NCBI GenBank assembly: GCA_015060165.1
Contig: SUZC01000005.1
Span: forward strand, 62,001 to 126,000
Origin: Rikenellaceae bacterium
GTDB lineage: Bacteria; Bacteroidota; Bacteroidia; Bacteroidales; Rikenellaceae
Length of the DNA: 64,000 bases
Reading direction: 5' to 3'
The notes beneath the pieces were generated by a model. That model did not search any database, was not told the DNA's origin, and saw only the letters and a list, made by a program, of their open reading frames with translations. The position numbers were made by a program, and so were the translations under genes. This document shows positions 1-9,131 of the stretch, one piece after another (position 1 is the stretch's first letter; each line of letters starts with the position of its first letter).

Positions 1-410
1 TAGGAATATGTGCTATGTCGAATTGAGTTAGATAGCCCTTTGGTACGGAGCCATGTGGTCGTAGCTGTATATAGAATGCTCTAATAAATAGAGAAAAATT
101 AGTAATCGTATTTCATTATTCAAGAAACTATATTGTAAAGTACTTGTTGAGGTAGAATTAATATTACAGCTGCATAAGATGGTGCAGTTGCGTAGTAAGT
201 GTGTAGATTTTGAGGTGATCACAACTTATTCCAATTGCAATCTTGTAAAAATATATTCGATATACACCATGTTGGAGATGTGATAGATATGGAATCGACT
301 GTAAATCTAAATGTTGTAATGACGATTAAGTAAACAATCCAAGTAAGTGATTCTGTGTATACCTCATGAGTTTAGTTCAAAAAATTTCACTTTAATAATT
401 TTGTATATTT
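1..410. other. Gene-free AT-rich left edge
   Basis: I see no convincing coding sequence here; all frames are short or of low complexity. The stretch is clearly richer in A+T than the genes to its right. A TAATTTTG box at 396-403 resembles a Bacteroidetes -7 element and lies only seven bases before the first ATG at 411. It could therefore give a leaderless or almost leaderless message, but no good -33 TTTG is present. The stretch probably separates the capsule-type genes that follow from an upstream gene outside the window. Confidence 0.5.
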
Positions 411-1760
411 ATGATCAAAATAATAACCTACGGCACATACGACCTTTTACATCAAGGTCATATAAACCTACTTCGTAGAGCAAAAGAGTTGGGTGATTAC
501 CTCATTGTTGGGGTTACTAGTGACTCTTTTGACAGAGGTAGAGGAAAACTTAATGTGCGAAATAATGTCCTTGAACGTGTGGAAGCAGTCAAAGCTACTG
601 GTTATGCAGATGAGGTAATCATTGAGGATTATGTAGGACAGAAGATAGATGATATTCAAAAGTATAATATTGATATATTTGCTATTGGATCTGATTGGGA
701 GGGTAAGTTTGATTATCTCAATGAGTTTACAAAAGTGGTTTATCTCCCAAGAACTGAGGGGATAAGTTCTACGATGCTTCGAGCTGAGACTACAACTGAC
801 GTACGAATAGGTATAATTGGTTGTGGTCGTGTGGCAAGACGTTTTCCTGCGGAGGCAGAGGTTGTTAGCGGATTGAAGATTCTTGCAACATATGATATCA
901 ATCAGACAGAAGCTGAATGCTTGGCATCAAATGTTGAAGGAGTTAAAGCTTGTTGTTCCATAGAAGAATTATATGATGCTGTTGATGCTGTATATATTGC
1001 AACGCCTCATTTGTCGCATTACCAATATATAAAGAATGCTATTCATGCTGGTAAACACGTCCTTTGCGAGACTCCATTGGTTTTGAAAGGAGAGGAGGCT
1101 AAGGAGCTATTTGCTTTAGCAGAAGAAAAAAATGTGATCTTGATGGAAGCCAATAAGACAGCCCATTGTCCTGCGTTTAATCACTTGATGGTAATGATTA
1201 AATCTGGAGTTATAGGTGAAGTGGTGGATATTGAAGCATCTTTATCTAAACTTTGGGATGACCAGAAGTCACTTCGTGAGTTCGACCCTAATCAGGCCGG
1301 TGGTTCGCTATATGAATTGGGTAGTTATCCATTATTGCCTATTATTCGTCTTTTGGGATGCCAATATGAAAACCTGAATCTATATTCTCGTATGAAGAAT
1401 GGAGTGGATATGTATACCAAAGGTGTAATGCGTTATCCTCATGCGGTCTGTTCGTTTAAGGTGGGTTTGGGTGTAAAGACTGAGGGTAATCTTGTGATTT
1501 CAGGAACCAAAGGTTATGCATACGTCCCTGCTCCATGGTGGAAGACGGATTACTTTGAACTTCGTTACGAAGATCAGAATAAGAATCAGAAGTTTTTCTA
1601 TAAGTGGGATGGCGCAGGGTTGAGATATGAAATACAGGAGTTTATTTCTTGTATTTTAAATAAGCGTTTTTCCACTTCTCGTCTTCGTAGAAGAGAATCT
1701 ATTTGCATGGCTGAGGTGATGGAGCAGTTTACTAATCGTATAAACTTTATGGAAATATGA
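411..1760 (+). CDS. Fused cytidylyltransferase / Gfo-Idh-MocA oxidoreductase
   Basis: 449 aa, two enzymes in one chain. Residues 1-125 form a nucleotidyltransferase of the glycerol-3-phosphate cytidylyltransferase (TagD/Gct) type, with the HQGH motif at 14-17 and ISSTMLR at 118-124. From residue 131 a Rossmann fold begins (GIIGCGR, 134-140) and continues as a Gfo/Idh/MocA NAD(P)-dependent oxidoreductase, with CETP at 219-222 in the place of the usual EKP. Inference: the protein reduces or oxidises a sugar or polyol phosphate and activates it with CTP, giving a CDP-polyol. It heads a tightly packed set and its last four bases overlap the next start (ATGA). The LicD gene two places downstream would be a natural user of a CDP-activated donor. 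The exact polyol is unknown. Confidence 0.85.
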   Translation: MIKIITYGTYDLLHQGHINLLRRAKELGDYLIVGVTSDSFDRGRGKLNVRNNVLERVEAVKATGYADEVIIEDYVGQKIDDIQKYNIDIFAIGSDWEGKFDYLNEFTKVVYLPRTEGISSTMLRAETTTDVRIGIIGCGRVARRFPAEAEVVSGLKILATYDINQTEAECLASNVEGVKACCSIEELYDAVDAVYIATPHLSHYQYIKNAIHAGKHVLCETPLVLKGEEAKELFALAEEKNVILMEANKTAHCPAFNHLMVMIKSGVIGEVVDIEASLSKLWDDQKSLREFDPNQAGGSLYELGSYPLLPIIRLLGCQYENLNLYSRMKNGVDMYTKGVMRYPHAVCSFKVGLGVKTEGNLVISGTKGYAYVPAPWWKTDYFELRYEDQNKNQKFFYKWDGAGLRYEIQEFISCILNKRFSTSRLRRRESICMAEVMEQFTNRINFMEI

Positions 1761-2491
1761 GAAAGGCGTTAGTAGTTGGAGGCGCGAATGGCATTGGTTT
1801 AAGTATCGCTACAGAATTGGCGAATAAACAAGATATAGAGAAAGTTTATATTGTAGATAAAGCTTTTTTTTCTGATGAATATTCTAATGAAAAGTTTGAT
1901 GTTTATCAATTTGATTTAACTCAAGAAGACTACTCTATTTTTGATAAGTTTAAGGATATTGATACCTTGATGATTACAGCTGGTTTTGGCCGATTGGCTT
2001 TATTCAAGGATGTGGAAGAGGAAATGATTCCCCTCAGTTTCAATGTTAATACCATCCCAGTAATGCGTATTATCAAGAGATTCTACCATAAACTTGAATC
2101 TCAACAAGACTTCTATTGTGGCGTGATGGTGAGTATTGCAGGCTTTATGTCTTCACCATTCTTCAGTATTTATGCTGCCACTAAGGCTGCATTGAAGGTA
2201 TTTATAGAAAGTGTGAATGTAGAACTATTTAAAGCAGGTAGCATAAATCAGATATTGAATGTAAGTCCAGGTTCTTTGAAAGGCACAAGCTTTACTAATG
2301 GTAAGACTGATTTATCTGTTACTGCACCTATGGCGCAAGCTATCATTGCTGAGATGGAAAAGAAGAACGATCTTTTCATTCCGCAGTATGAGGAAGTATT
2401 CAAGACGGTGCTCCAGCGGTATCAGGATGATTTTCGCAAGGAGGGGGCACATTCTTATGATTATAAATTGGAAAGATTATCAAGACTATGA
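1757..2491 (+). CDS. SDR-family oxidoreductase in capsule cluster
   Basis: 244 aa short-chain dehydrogenase. The nucleotide-binding GGANGIG lies at residues 8-14, a serine at 126 and the catalytic YAATK at 139-143, so the Ser-Tyr-Lys set is complete. Both ends overlap neighbours by an ATGA, so it should be translationally coupled to the fused cytidylyltransferase upstream and to LicD downstream. Inference: it supplies the reduced sugar or polyol intermediate for the CDP-activated group. Bacterial CDP-ribitol routes also pair a reductase with a cytidylyltransferase, but nothing here identifies the substrate. Confidence 0.8.
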   Translation: MRKALVVGGANGIGLSIATELANKQDIEKVYIVDKAFFSDEYSNEKFDVYQFDLTQEDYSIFDKFKDIDTLMITAGFGRLALFKDVEEEMIPLSFNVNTIPVMRIIKRFYHKLESQQDFYCGVMVSIAGFMSSPFFSIYAATKAALKVFIESVNVELFKAGSINQILNVSPGSLKGTSFTNGKTDLSVTAPMAQAIIAEMEKKNDLFIPQYEEVFKTVLQRYQDDFRKEGAHSYDYKLERLSRL

Positions 2492-3282
2492 CGGATTTAA
2501 AGCATTTACAAGATGTAATCCTTATGATTGCCAAGGATATGGATGAACTTTGTAAAAAAAATGATATTAAGTATTTTTTGTTAGGAGGTTCTGCAATTGG
2601 GGCTATTCGTCACAAGGGGTTTATCCCTTGGGACGATGATTTGGATATCGTGATGGATAATGAGAATTATGAAAAATTCATAAAAGCTTGTAGGTCTGAT
2701 CTTGATACGGGAAAATATTATATTCAGGAAGCATTTGTTAATTGGCCTTTAGGATTTACTAAGATAAAGTTGAAGGGAACGTTTTTTCAAGAACCTGGTT
2801 TGTATGTAAATGCAGATAAAGAATGTGGAATCTTTCTAGATGTATTCAAATTAGAAAATGCCCCCTCCTCAAAGATTGCTCAAGGGTGGCAGTATTTATG
2901 CGCTAAATATTTACTATGCTACTGTTTATTAGAGAGAGGTTGGAAAGAGGTTTCGGTTTACAAAAAAATACTGATGTTTGCCGCTTATCCAGTTAAGTTT
3001 GGTTTTATTCGTAAGTTTTTGAAAAATCAAGTGGAAAAATGGAATAAGAGAGAAACGGATTACAGATTGTTTTGGACTGGGCGATATCGTTATAACAAGT
3101 CTTTTTATGCTAAAGATTTATTTGAGGAAGCCATATATGTGCCGTTTGAAGATACGAAGCTCCCCGTGCCGAAGAAATATAATCAATGGTTAACTCAAAT
3201 TTTTGGGGATTATATGACACCCCCTCCAATCAAAGAGCGAATCGGGTTGCATCTTCAGGGGGTTGATTTCGGTAAGTATTAA
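2488..3282 (+). CDS. LicD-family phosphotransferase
   Basis: 264 aa. The LicD signature is clear near the N-terminus: a GGSAIGAIRHKG block (about residues 31-42) followed by PWDDDLDI, the metal-binding Asp cluster shared with nucleotidyltransferase-fold enzymes. LicD proteins move phosphocholine or other phospho-alditols from CDP donors onto surface glycans; the animal relatives fukutin and FKRP move ribitol phosphate. It overlaps the SDR gene by ATGA and follows a CDP-forming enzyme. The simplest reading is transfer of a CDP-activated polyol phosphate onto the polysaccharide repeat made by the following genes. Donor and acceptor are not proven. Confidence 0.85.
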   Translation: MTDLKHLQDVILMIAKDMDELCKKNDIKYFLLGGSAIGAIRHKGFIPWDDDLDIVMDNENYEKFIKACRSDLDTGKYYIQEAFVNWPLGFTKIKLKGTFFQEPGLYVNADKECGIFLDVFKLENAPSSKIAQGWQYLCAKYLLCYCLLERGWKEVSVYKKILMFAAYPVKFGFIRKFLKNQVEKWNKRETDYRLFWTGRYRYNKSFYAKDLFEEAIYVPFEDTKLPVPKKYNQWLTQIFGDYMTPPPIKERIGLHLQGVDFGKY

Positions 3283-3308
3283 TTTTATTGGTTTACTGAT
3301 TGGAATTT

Positions 3309-4133
3309 ATGCGCTATTATAGATTAGCAGTAATTATGTCACTTTATAAGAACGACAAATTAGAATACGTGAAATTAGCAACAGAGAGCATCCTCGGTCA
3401 AACATATAAGGATTTTGACTTTTACATTCAGTATGATGGTCCAATATGTCAAGAGGTGGATGAGTATCTTTCTAACTTAGCAGACGAACGCATAAAGATT
3501 CAAAAGAGAGCAGAAAATAAGGGGTTAGCTCATTCTCTAAATGATCTGCTTTCTATCGTAATGCCTCTAGAGTATGAGTATGTTGCTCGTATGGATGCTG
3601 ATGATATAGCTGTGTTAGATCGTTTTGAAAAACAAATAAAATACCTTGAAAAGCATCGTGATATTGATTGTTTGGGAGGAGCAATAAATGAAATAGACGA
3701 AGAAGGAAAAGATAGAGGTAAAATAACTCGATATCCATGCAATCCAGAAGAAGCACGTAATTTCTTTGCGAAACGTAATCCAGTTGCACACCCTGCAGTG
3801 ATGATGCGAAGATCTATATTTGAGAAGTCAGGTTGCTATTATCCAGTTGATTTTATTCGCAACGAAGATACAATGTTGTGGTATAAGTCATATATGGGAG
3901 GGGCTAAAATTGCTAATCTGCCAGATGTATTGTTAAATTTTCGTATGACGGATGCTATGTTTACTCAGAGGCGTAACGGAAGGGCATTTGCAAAAAGCCA
4001 ATTTGAACTGAGAAAAATGATTAATAAAGATTTACGGTTTGGCTATATGGCGAACGTATATGCTTATGCAATGTACTTACTGATGATTTCGCCGTCTTGG
4101 CTGTTAAAATTAGCTTATAAGATATTGAGGTAA
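3309..4133 (+). CDS. Family 2 glycosyltransferase
   Basis: About 274 aa, GT-A fold. It opens with the typical VIMSLYKND strand and has the metal-binding DADD in the segment ARMDADD, then the acceptor-side region with RNEDTMLW. The C-terminus carries a hydrophobic segment suggesting contact with the inner membrane. I chose the ATG at 3309; a TTG three codons upstream would also work but is less likely. It adds one sugar to a lipid-linked capsule or O-antigen repeat. It lies between the LicD gene and the initiating sugar-phosphate transferase. Confidence 0.85.
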   Translation: MRYYRLAVIMSLYKNDKLEYVKLATESILGQTYKDFDFYIQYDGPICQEVDEYLSNLADERIKIQKRAENKGLAHSLNDLLSIVMPLEYEYVARMDADDIAVLDRFEKQIKYLEKHRDIDCLGGAINEIDEEGKDRGKITRYPCNPEEARNFFAKRNPVAHPAVMMRRSIFEKSGCYYPVDFIRNEDTMLWYKSYMGGAKIANLPDVLLNFRMTDAMFTQRRNGRAFAKSQFELRKMINKDLRFGYMANVYAYAMYLLMISPSWLLKLAYKILR

Positions 4134-4143
4134 AAGATTGAAT

Positions 4144-4836
4144 ATGGTAATAAAGTGGTTATTCGATAGGATTGTAGCTTTGATAGGATTGCTAACGATT
4201 TGGTGGGTATTCCCATTGGTGGCGATATTGATAAAAATTAAGATGCCTGGAGGTCCTGCATTTTTCGTGCAAAAACGTGTAGGGAAAGATGGTAAGCTAT
4301 TTAATTGCCATAAGTTCCGCACGATGACGGTGAAACATAGTGGTTCTACAGTGTCGGTGGCGGGAGACAATCGCATCACACCTTTTGGTGCCAAACTTCG
4401 TCATTACAAGATTGATGAGTTGCCAGGCCTATGGGATGTGCTGGTTGGTAATATGAGCTTTGTGGGGCCACGTCCTGATGTTCCGGGATATGCGGATAAA
4501 CTCGTAGGTGCTGATCGTGATGTCTTGAGGTTACGTCCAGGTATTACTGGGCCTGCAACTCTGAAATACCGTGTTGAGGATGAGATGATAGCAGGATTCG
4601 TCGCTGAAATTAAGGCTGGTGAAAATCCCCAAATTGCTAAGTTAAATAATGTGCCAGATTTTACAGCGATGAGTGATCAGGAGATAGCTGTGTGGTACAA
4701 CGACAATGTTATTTATCCAGACAAAGTTCGCTTGAACTGCTATTATTACCGTAATTATAGTTTTGTTAAGGATATTCAGATGATTTTTGCTACTGTCTTA
4801 GGTAAGAAGATAGAGTATGCAGGAGAAATTATATAG
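4144..4836 (+). CDS. Initiating sugar-phosphate transferase (PglC/WcaJ-like)
   Basis: About 230 aa. One N-terminal hydrophobic segment (about residues 8-30) is followed by the conserved catalytic domain of monotopic phosphoglycosyl transferases: KFRTM, then DELPGLWDVLVGNMSFVGPRP. These enzymes move a sugar phosphate from a UDP-sugar to undecaprenyl phosphate and so start the repeat unit. The single membrane segment makes it the short PglC-like type, not the long WbaP type. The ATG at 4144 is preferred over a TTG at 4138. The aminotransferase gene directly downstream suggests that the first sugar is an amino sugar, as in the bacillosamine route; this is inference. Confidence 0.9.
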   Translation: MVIKWLFDRIVALIGLLTIWWVFPLVAILIKIKMPGGPAFFVQKRVGKDGKLFNCHKFRTMTVKHSGSTVSVAGDNRITPFGAKLRHYKIDELPGLWDVLVGNMSFVGPRPDVPGYADKLVGADRDVLRLRPGITGPATLKYRVEDEMIAGFVAEIKAGENPQIAKLNNVPDFTAMSDQEIAVWYNDNVIYPDKVRLNCYYYRNYSFVKDIQMIFATVLGKKIEYAGEII

Positions 4837-4864
4837 AAAACAATAGTAAATTCAACATTACGTT

Positions 4865-6124
4865 ATGTCAGAAAGAAAAACAATCTACCTCTGTTTGGCG
4901 CATATGTCGGACGAGGGTATTGAGCAGAAATATGTTAAAGAGGCGTTTGATACTAATTGGGTGGTGCCTTTGGGTCCTAATGTGAATGCTTTTGAGGAAG
5001 ATCTCAAGAAGTTTGTAGGCGGCCAAAATGAAGTTGTGGCTTTGTCGGCAGGTACTGCGGCTGTGCATTTGGCACTTATCGCTTGTGGCGTAGGTCCTGG
5101 TGATGAGGTGTTGGTGCAGTCGTTTACCTTCTGTGCTTCGTCGCACCCAATCACATACCTTGGTGCAACTCCTGTTTTTGTGGATTCTGAGGCTGATACT
5201 TGGAATATGGATCCAGAGTTGCTGGAGGAGGCTATCAAGGATCGTATTGCAAAGACGGGTAAAAAGCCAAAGGCGATTATCCCTGTTGCTTTGTATGGTA
5301 TGCCATATGATTGCACTCGCATTATGGAGGTGGCAAATCGTTATGAGATTCCTGTTATCGAAGATGCAGCCGAGGGTTTTGGTTCAAAGTTTAATGGTCA
5401 GGTTCTTGGTACGTTTGGCAAATTTGGTGTCTTGTCATTTAATGGTAACAAGATGATTACCACTTCTGGTGGCGGTGCGTTGATTTGTGAGGATGCTGAG
5501 AGCAAGAATAAGATTATGTGGTATGCTACGCAGGCTCGCGAAGCATACCCATATTATCAACATGAAGAGATCGGGTACAATTACCGAATGTCTAATATTT
5601 GTGCTGGCATAGGTCGTGGCCAAATGACGGTTGCCAATGCTCATATCGCTCATCACAAGCACGTACAATCTTTGTATGAGGAGTTACTAGCAGATGTCTC
5701 AGGCGTGACTATTCATGCCCAGCCATCAACTGGTGAGTACGATTCGAATTATTGGCTTTGTACTATTACATTGGCTCCAGATTTAAAAATTAAAGGTCAA
5801 GAAAATGCATACAAGGAGGTTATAAAGAGTGCAGTTGGTGGAGCTGCGGGTGTTATTCATGCGGTTGAATGTGCGACCACAGATTGTCAACCAAACGAAA
5901 ATGTAGAGGCTCTTAGAGTTTTCTTGTTAGACAATAAAATTGAGGCTCGTCCAGTATGGAAACCTATGCATAAGCAGCCCGTTTATAAGGATGCGCCGGC
6001 GTATGTTAATGGAGTATCGGAGGCAATTTTCAAGGTAGGTATGTGTTTGCCGGCTGGACCTTATGTAACCGATGACGATGTACGTTATATCGTTGATAAG
6101 ATAAAAGAGGCTATTGATAGATAA
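4865..6124 (+). CDS. DegT/DnrJ/EryC1/StrS-type sugar aminotransferase
   Basis: 419 aa PLP enzyme. The PLP lysine is K196 in NGNKMITTSGG, and the cofactor-binding EDAAE motif is at 166-170. SAGTAAVHLAL near residue 61 is typical of the phosphate-binding region. Such enzymes convert a 4-keto (or 3-keto) nucleotide sugar to the amino sugar. It follows the PglC-like transferase, the pair seen in N-acetylbacillosamine-type initiation. The 4,6-dehydratase that would make its substrate is not in the window and may lie upstream or elsewhere. Confidence 0.88.
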   Translation: MSERKTIYLCLAHMSDEGIEQKYVKEAFDTNWVVPLGPNVNAFEEDLKKFVGGQNEVVALSAGTAAVHLALIACGVGPGDEVLVQSFTFCASSHPITYLGATPVFVDSEADTWNMDPELLEEAIKDRIAKTGKKPKAIIPVALYGMPYDCTRIMEVANRYEIPVIEDAAEGFGSKFNGQVLGTFGKFGVLSFNGNKMITTSGGGALICEDAESKNKIMWYATQAREAYPYYQHEEIGYNYRMSNICAGIGRGQMTVANAHIAHHKHVQSLYEELLADVSGVTIHAQPSTGEYDSNYWLCTITLAPDLKIKGQENAYKEVIKSAVGGAAGVIHAVECATTDCQPNENVEALRVFLLDNKIEARPVWKPMHKQPVYKDAPAYVNGVSEAIFKVGMCLPAGPYVTDDDVRYIVDKIKEAIDR

Positions 6125-6141
6125 GTTGACAATCATATATT

Positions 6142-7197
6142 ATGTCTAACAACTTTTGTGTCATTATGGCAGGAGGCGTGGGAGCCCGTTTTTGGCCACT
6201 GTCTACAGAGGCTCAGCCCAAGCAGTTCTTGGATGTTATGGGTACTGGTAAGTCGTTTATTCGTGCGACATTTGAACGATTTCTTCCGTCAGTTCCTAAA
6301 GAGAATTTCTTGGTTGTAACGAGTGCCATATATAAGGCTCAAGTGATGGAGCATCTTCCAGAGCTTAGCGAGTCTCAGGTCCTTTTAGAGCCAATGCGTA
6401 GAAATACTGCGCCTTGTATTGCGTATGCGTCGTTCCGTATCAAGAGTGTTTGCGACAATGCCAATGTCGTTGTAACGCCTGCGGACCATCTTGTGACCAA
6501 TACTGTTGAGTTCAACAGAATAATCAACAAGGGCCTCGACTATGTCTCGGCGCACAACTCAATTCTGACCATCGGCATCAAACCTTCTCGTCCTGAGACT
6601 GGTTACGGATACATCAAGCAGAATTGTGAGACCGAGATATCTGAGATATATGAGGTAGATTCGTTTAAGGAGAAGCCATCGTTAGATGTTGCTAAGCAAT
6701 ATCTTTCTGATGGTAATTACCTTTGGAACTCTGGTATTTTTATGTGGAATAACAATGCCATTTTATCGGAGTTCAAAACCCAGCTTCCCAATATGTATGC
6801 CGATTTCGAGAAGGGCGAGAGTGTGTACAATACGACTGAAGAACAGGCTTTTATTGACAACCTTTACCCAGCGTGTCAGAGCATCTCTATCGACTATGGC
6901 ATAATGGAGGGCGCAGAGAGTCGATGTGTTATCCCTGCTGATTTTGGCTGGAGCGACATAGGCACTTGGGGCTCTCTATACACACATCTTGAGAAGAACG
7001 AGAATGCTAATGCCTCAGTTGGAGGAAAGGTGGTATTTGATAAGTCGAGCGGGTGTATAGTTAATATACCGGCCGACCATGAGGCAATTATTGAAGGATT
7101 GGATGGTTATTTGGTAGCTTACTATAATAAGAATCTGATTGTTTGTAAACTCGACGATGAGCAAGAAATAAAGAATCTTGTTGAAAAATTGAAATAA
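6142..7197 (+). CDS. manC: Mannose-1-phosphate guanylyltransferase
   Basis: 351 aa. The nucleotide-binding GGVGARFWPLS starts at residue 11 and FKEKP, the sugar-phosphate motif, is at 175-179. The length fits the single-domain guanylyltransferase; there is no C-terminal phosphomannose isomerase domain. It makes GDP-mannose from mannose-1-phosphate and GTP, for mannose or, after further steps, fucose or perosamine in surface glycans. It follows the aminotransferase by 17 bases and is probably co-transcribed. Confidence 0.92.
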   Translation: MSNNFCVIMAGGVGARFWPLSTEAQPKQFLDVMGTGKSFIRATFERFLPSVPKENFLVVTSAIYKAQVMEHLPELSESQVLLEPMRRNTAPCIAYASFRIKSVCDNANVVVTPADHLVTNTVEFNRIINKGLDYVSAHNSILTIGIKPSRPETGYGYIKQNCETEISEIYEVDSFKEKPSLDVAKQYLSDGNYLWNSGIFMWNNNAILSEFKTQLPNMYADFEKGESVYNTTEEQAFIDNLYPACQSISIDYGIMEGAESRCVIPADFGWSDIGTWGSLYTHLEKNENANASVGGKVVFDKSSGCIVNIPADHEAIIEGLDGYLVAYYNKNLIVCKLDDEQEIKNLVEKLK

Positions 7198-7215
7198 ACG
7201 TTGTTTAACATATCA

Positions 7216-8361
7216 ATGATCGATATGCGAACTTATCTGCCGAATCAACAATGTTGTTCGGCAGTTTTTGAATTATATGGAGGTAGTGGTGAAGGCTCGA
7301 TGATAGACTACTCGTCGTTGTACTCTTTTGCGATGCGGCAGGGGATTGTGGCGATTGTGTGGGACGAGGTGCAGCGTGCGATAGCTGAGAGGTGTATGTC
7401 GTCTGTGCAGCAGCCGTCAAAGGTTCAAAAAATTCAATGGGCGATGGCTGTGGAGCAAGTTGAGTTTAGGTATGCGCGGCAACGTCGAGTTATTGAGAAG
7501 TTGGCAAGCTTCTTTGCCGAGCATAATATCCATATGATGATCCTCAAAGGCTATGGTTTGAGTCTGAATTATCCAGTGCCCGAACACCGTCCTTGTAGTG
7601 ATGTCGATATTTGGCTCTTCGAGGAGGTGCGTAATCCCGATGGTAGCATATCGCGTCAGAGTGCACAGCAGCGAGCTGACAACCTCTTACGCGAACATTT
7701 CAATATCGAGATCGATGAAGATAAGCACCACCATACGGTTTTCTATCTTGATGGGGTGATGGTTGAGAATCACTACGACTTCTTGAATGTACATGCCCAT
7801 CTATCTAATCGCACGATAGAGACCCGTTTGCAGCACCTTGCCAAGCAGCCCATGGTGCAAGTAACAGTAGGTGATTCTCGTGTATATCTTCCGTCGCCCG
7901 ATTTTCATGCACTGTTCCTATTGCGTCATTCGGCAGCTCATTTTGCAGCAGAAAAAATCACGTTGCGTCATCTGCTTGATTGGCGATATTTTGTCGAGAA
8001 AGAGTCGGCAAATATTAATTGGTCTGCGTTACGAGATATTGCCGAGCAGACAAATATGCATCGTTTCCTGGATTGCTTGAATGCTATATGTGTGGATTAT
8101 CTCAATATGCCAATAGAAAACCTTGATGTGTTAAATCGAGACAACGATCTTGAAACTCGAGTCTGGAATGAGATCCTTAATGCTGAGTTTTCGGAGCCTA
8201 AACCAACTGGTGCAGGATACCTAAAATCTTGGAGTTATATGTTTCGTCGTTGGTGGGCAAATCGTTGGAAACATCGTATTGTCTATAACGAAAGTCTTGT
8301 GAAGACATTTGTCGTACAATTATGGAGTCACCTCCTAAAGCCTAAATCCTTGAAATTATAG
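7216..8361 (+). CDS. PF14907-like nucleotidyltransferase
   Basis: About 381 aa. The diagnostic stretch is ILKGYGLSLNYP followed by RPCSDVDIWL, the nucleotidyltransferase-fold Asp pair, at about residues 105-130. The family is common at the ends of Bacteroidetes capsule loci and its target is not known to me. The C-terminus is helical and basic. Start is uncertain: ATG at 7216 or 7225; a TTG at 7201 would also be in frame. It begins just after the ManC stop, and a hairpin terminator about 35 bases after its own stop closes the capsule-type cluster. Confidence 0.75.
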   Translation: MIDMRTYLPNQQCCSAVFELYGGSGEGSMIDYSSLYSFAMRQGIVAIVWDEVQRAIAERCMSSVQQPSKVQKIQWAMAVEQVEFRYARQRRVIEKLASFFAEHNIHMMILKGYGLSLNYPVPEHRPCSDVDIWLFEEVRNPDGSISRQSAQQRADNLLREHFNIEIDEDKHHHTVFYLDGVMVENHYDFLNVHAHLSNRTIETRLQHLAKQPMVQVTVGDSRVYLPSPDFHALFLLRHSAAHFAAEKITLRHLLDWRYFVEKESANINWSALRDIAEQTNMHRFLDCLNAICVDYLNMPIENLDVLNRDNDLETRVWNEILNAEFSEPKPTGAGYLKSWSYMFRRWWANRWKHRIVYNESLVKTFVVQLWSHLLKPKSLKL

Positions 8362-8394
8362 ATCTATTGGCTCAACGACATACCCCATTCTAGT

Positions 8395-8421
8395 CGCCCC
8401 TTGATGATTCATCGAGGGGCG
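8395..8421 (+). terminator. Hairpin terminator of capsule cluster
   Basis: An inverted repeat with arms CGCCCCTTGATG and CATCGAGGGGCG (one G-T pair) sits just past the last capsule-type gene. The following run of T is weak, so it may also work for the convergent small gene. Confidence 0.65.
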
Positions 8422-8502
8422 GTTGGTTTATATCAAGAGTTGTAATTATCCTATGGGGCCACTGCTTATGTGGTCAAAACAATTTTACAATTCTTACCAG
8501 CT

Positions 8503-8796
8503 CTATCTTGTAGAGTGTTTTGCTTCAATGAAGGCGAGGTTGTAGATATAGTCGCGAAGTTCGTCGCGTGTGGCCATACGAGAGTAGATGTATTTTGATG
8601 GTAGATCGTGCCACAACCGAAATGTGCGGAGATTGGTCGAGGAATTCTCCAGGTATGTTAAGTTCTCCTCAGTTTTGTCGTATATGCCCCATAGACTATC
8701 ATCTGCTGGGCAAGCGGGATCGCTGTGGTGGAATAGATACAATTCGCCTGCAACGAATTGGGGAAAGTTCGGTTCGGGATAAGTTTCTCTTTTCAT
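8503..8796 (-). CDS. Small hypothetical protein (97 aa)
   Basis: I do not recognise this protein. It is acidic and aromatic-rich, starts MKRETYPEPN and has no signal peptide or membrane segment. The frame stays open upstream of this ATG for over 300 bases, but that part is very A+T rich, full of Asn/Ile/Lys codons and not protein-like, so I start at the ATG at 8796. It stands alone, convergent with the capsule genes and separated from the SDR gene upstream by a terminator. Whether it is expressed is uncertain. Confidence 0.5.
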   Translation of the reverse strand: MKRETYPEPNFPQFVAGELYLFHHSDPACPADDSLWGIYDKTEENLTYLENSSTNLRTFRLWHDLPSKYIYSRMATRDELRDYIYNLAFIEAKHSTR

Positions 8797-9131
8797 GGTT
8801 CTATTATTAGGTTGTTGATTCCCTGGCTCTATTTTTATGTTATTTAATGTTTGTTTTTTTATCTCCTCCGTTAGAATAAAATTGTAAAAAAATAATCTGT
8901 TATATGTATCTGCTTGAATTTTATGCGAATATAGCAATAAAATATTATATATCAAAATTTTTGAAAGTAATCTTGTATTTTTTATTGTATTTATTGGCTT
9001 TTGTCCAATAAATCTGAGAGTGGTATTAAATCGAGCCACCGGCTTGCACGATAGAGTAATTTTGTATATAAACAATTGAGCCTGACCGTATTGGCCAGGC
9101 TCAATTATTATATTCGATATATTATCGTCTA
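8797..9131. other. AT-rich intergenic stretch
   Basis: No gene is seen. The stretch is strongly A+T rich apart from the hairpin terminator of the SDR gene near its right end. It may hold the promoter of the small gene on the left, but I found no clean -33/-7 pair. Confidence 0.5.
9074..9106 (-). terminator. Terminator of SDR gene
   Basis: A perfect 11-bp inverted repeat (AATTGAGCCTG / CAGGCTCAATT) lies 26 bases past the SDR stop codon on the minus strand, with T-rich sequence after it. Confidence 0.8.

Noticed and set aside
28..222. Minus-strand frame of 64 codons
   Set aside because: Low-complexity Ser/Thr/Asn-rich product in an AT-rich gap, no start signals and no family features.
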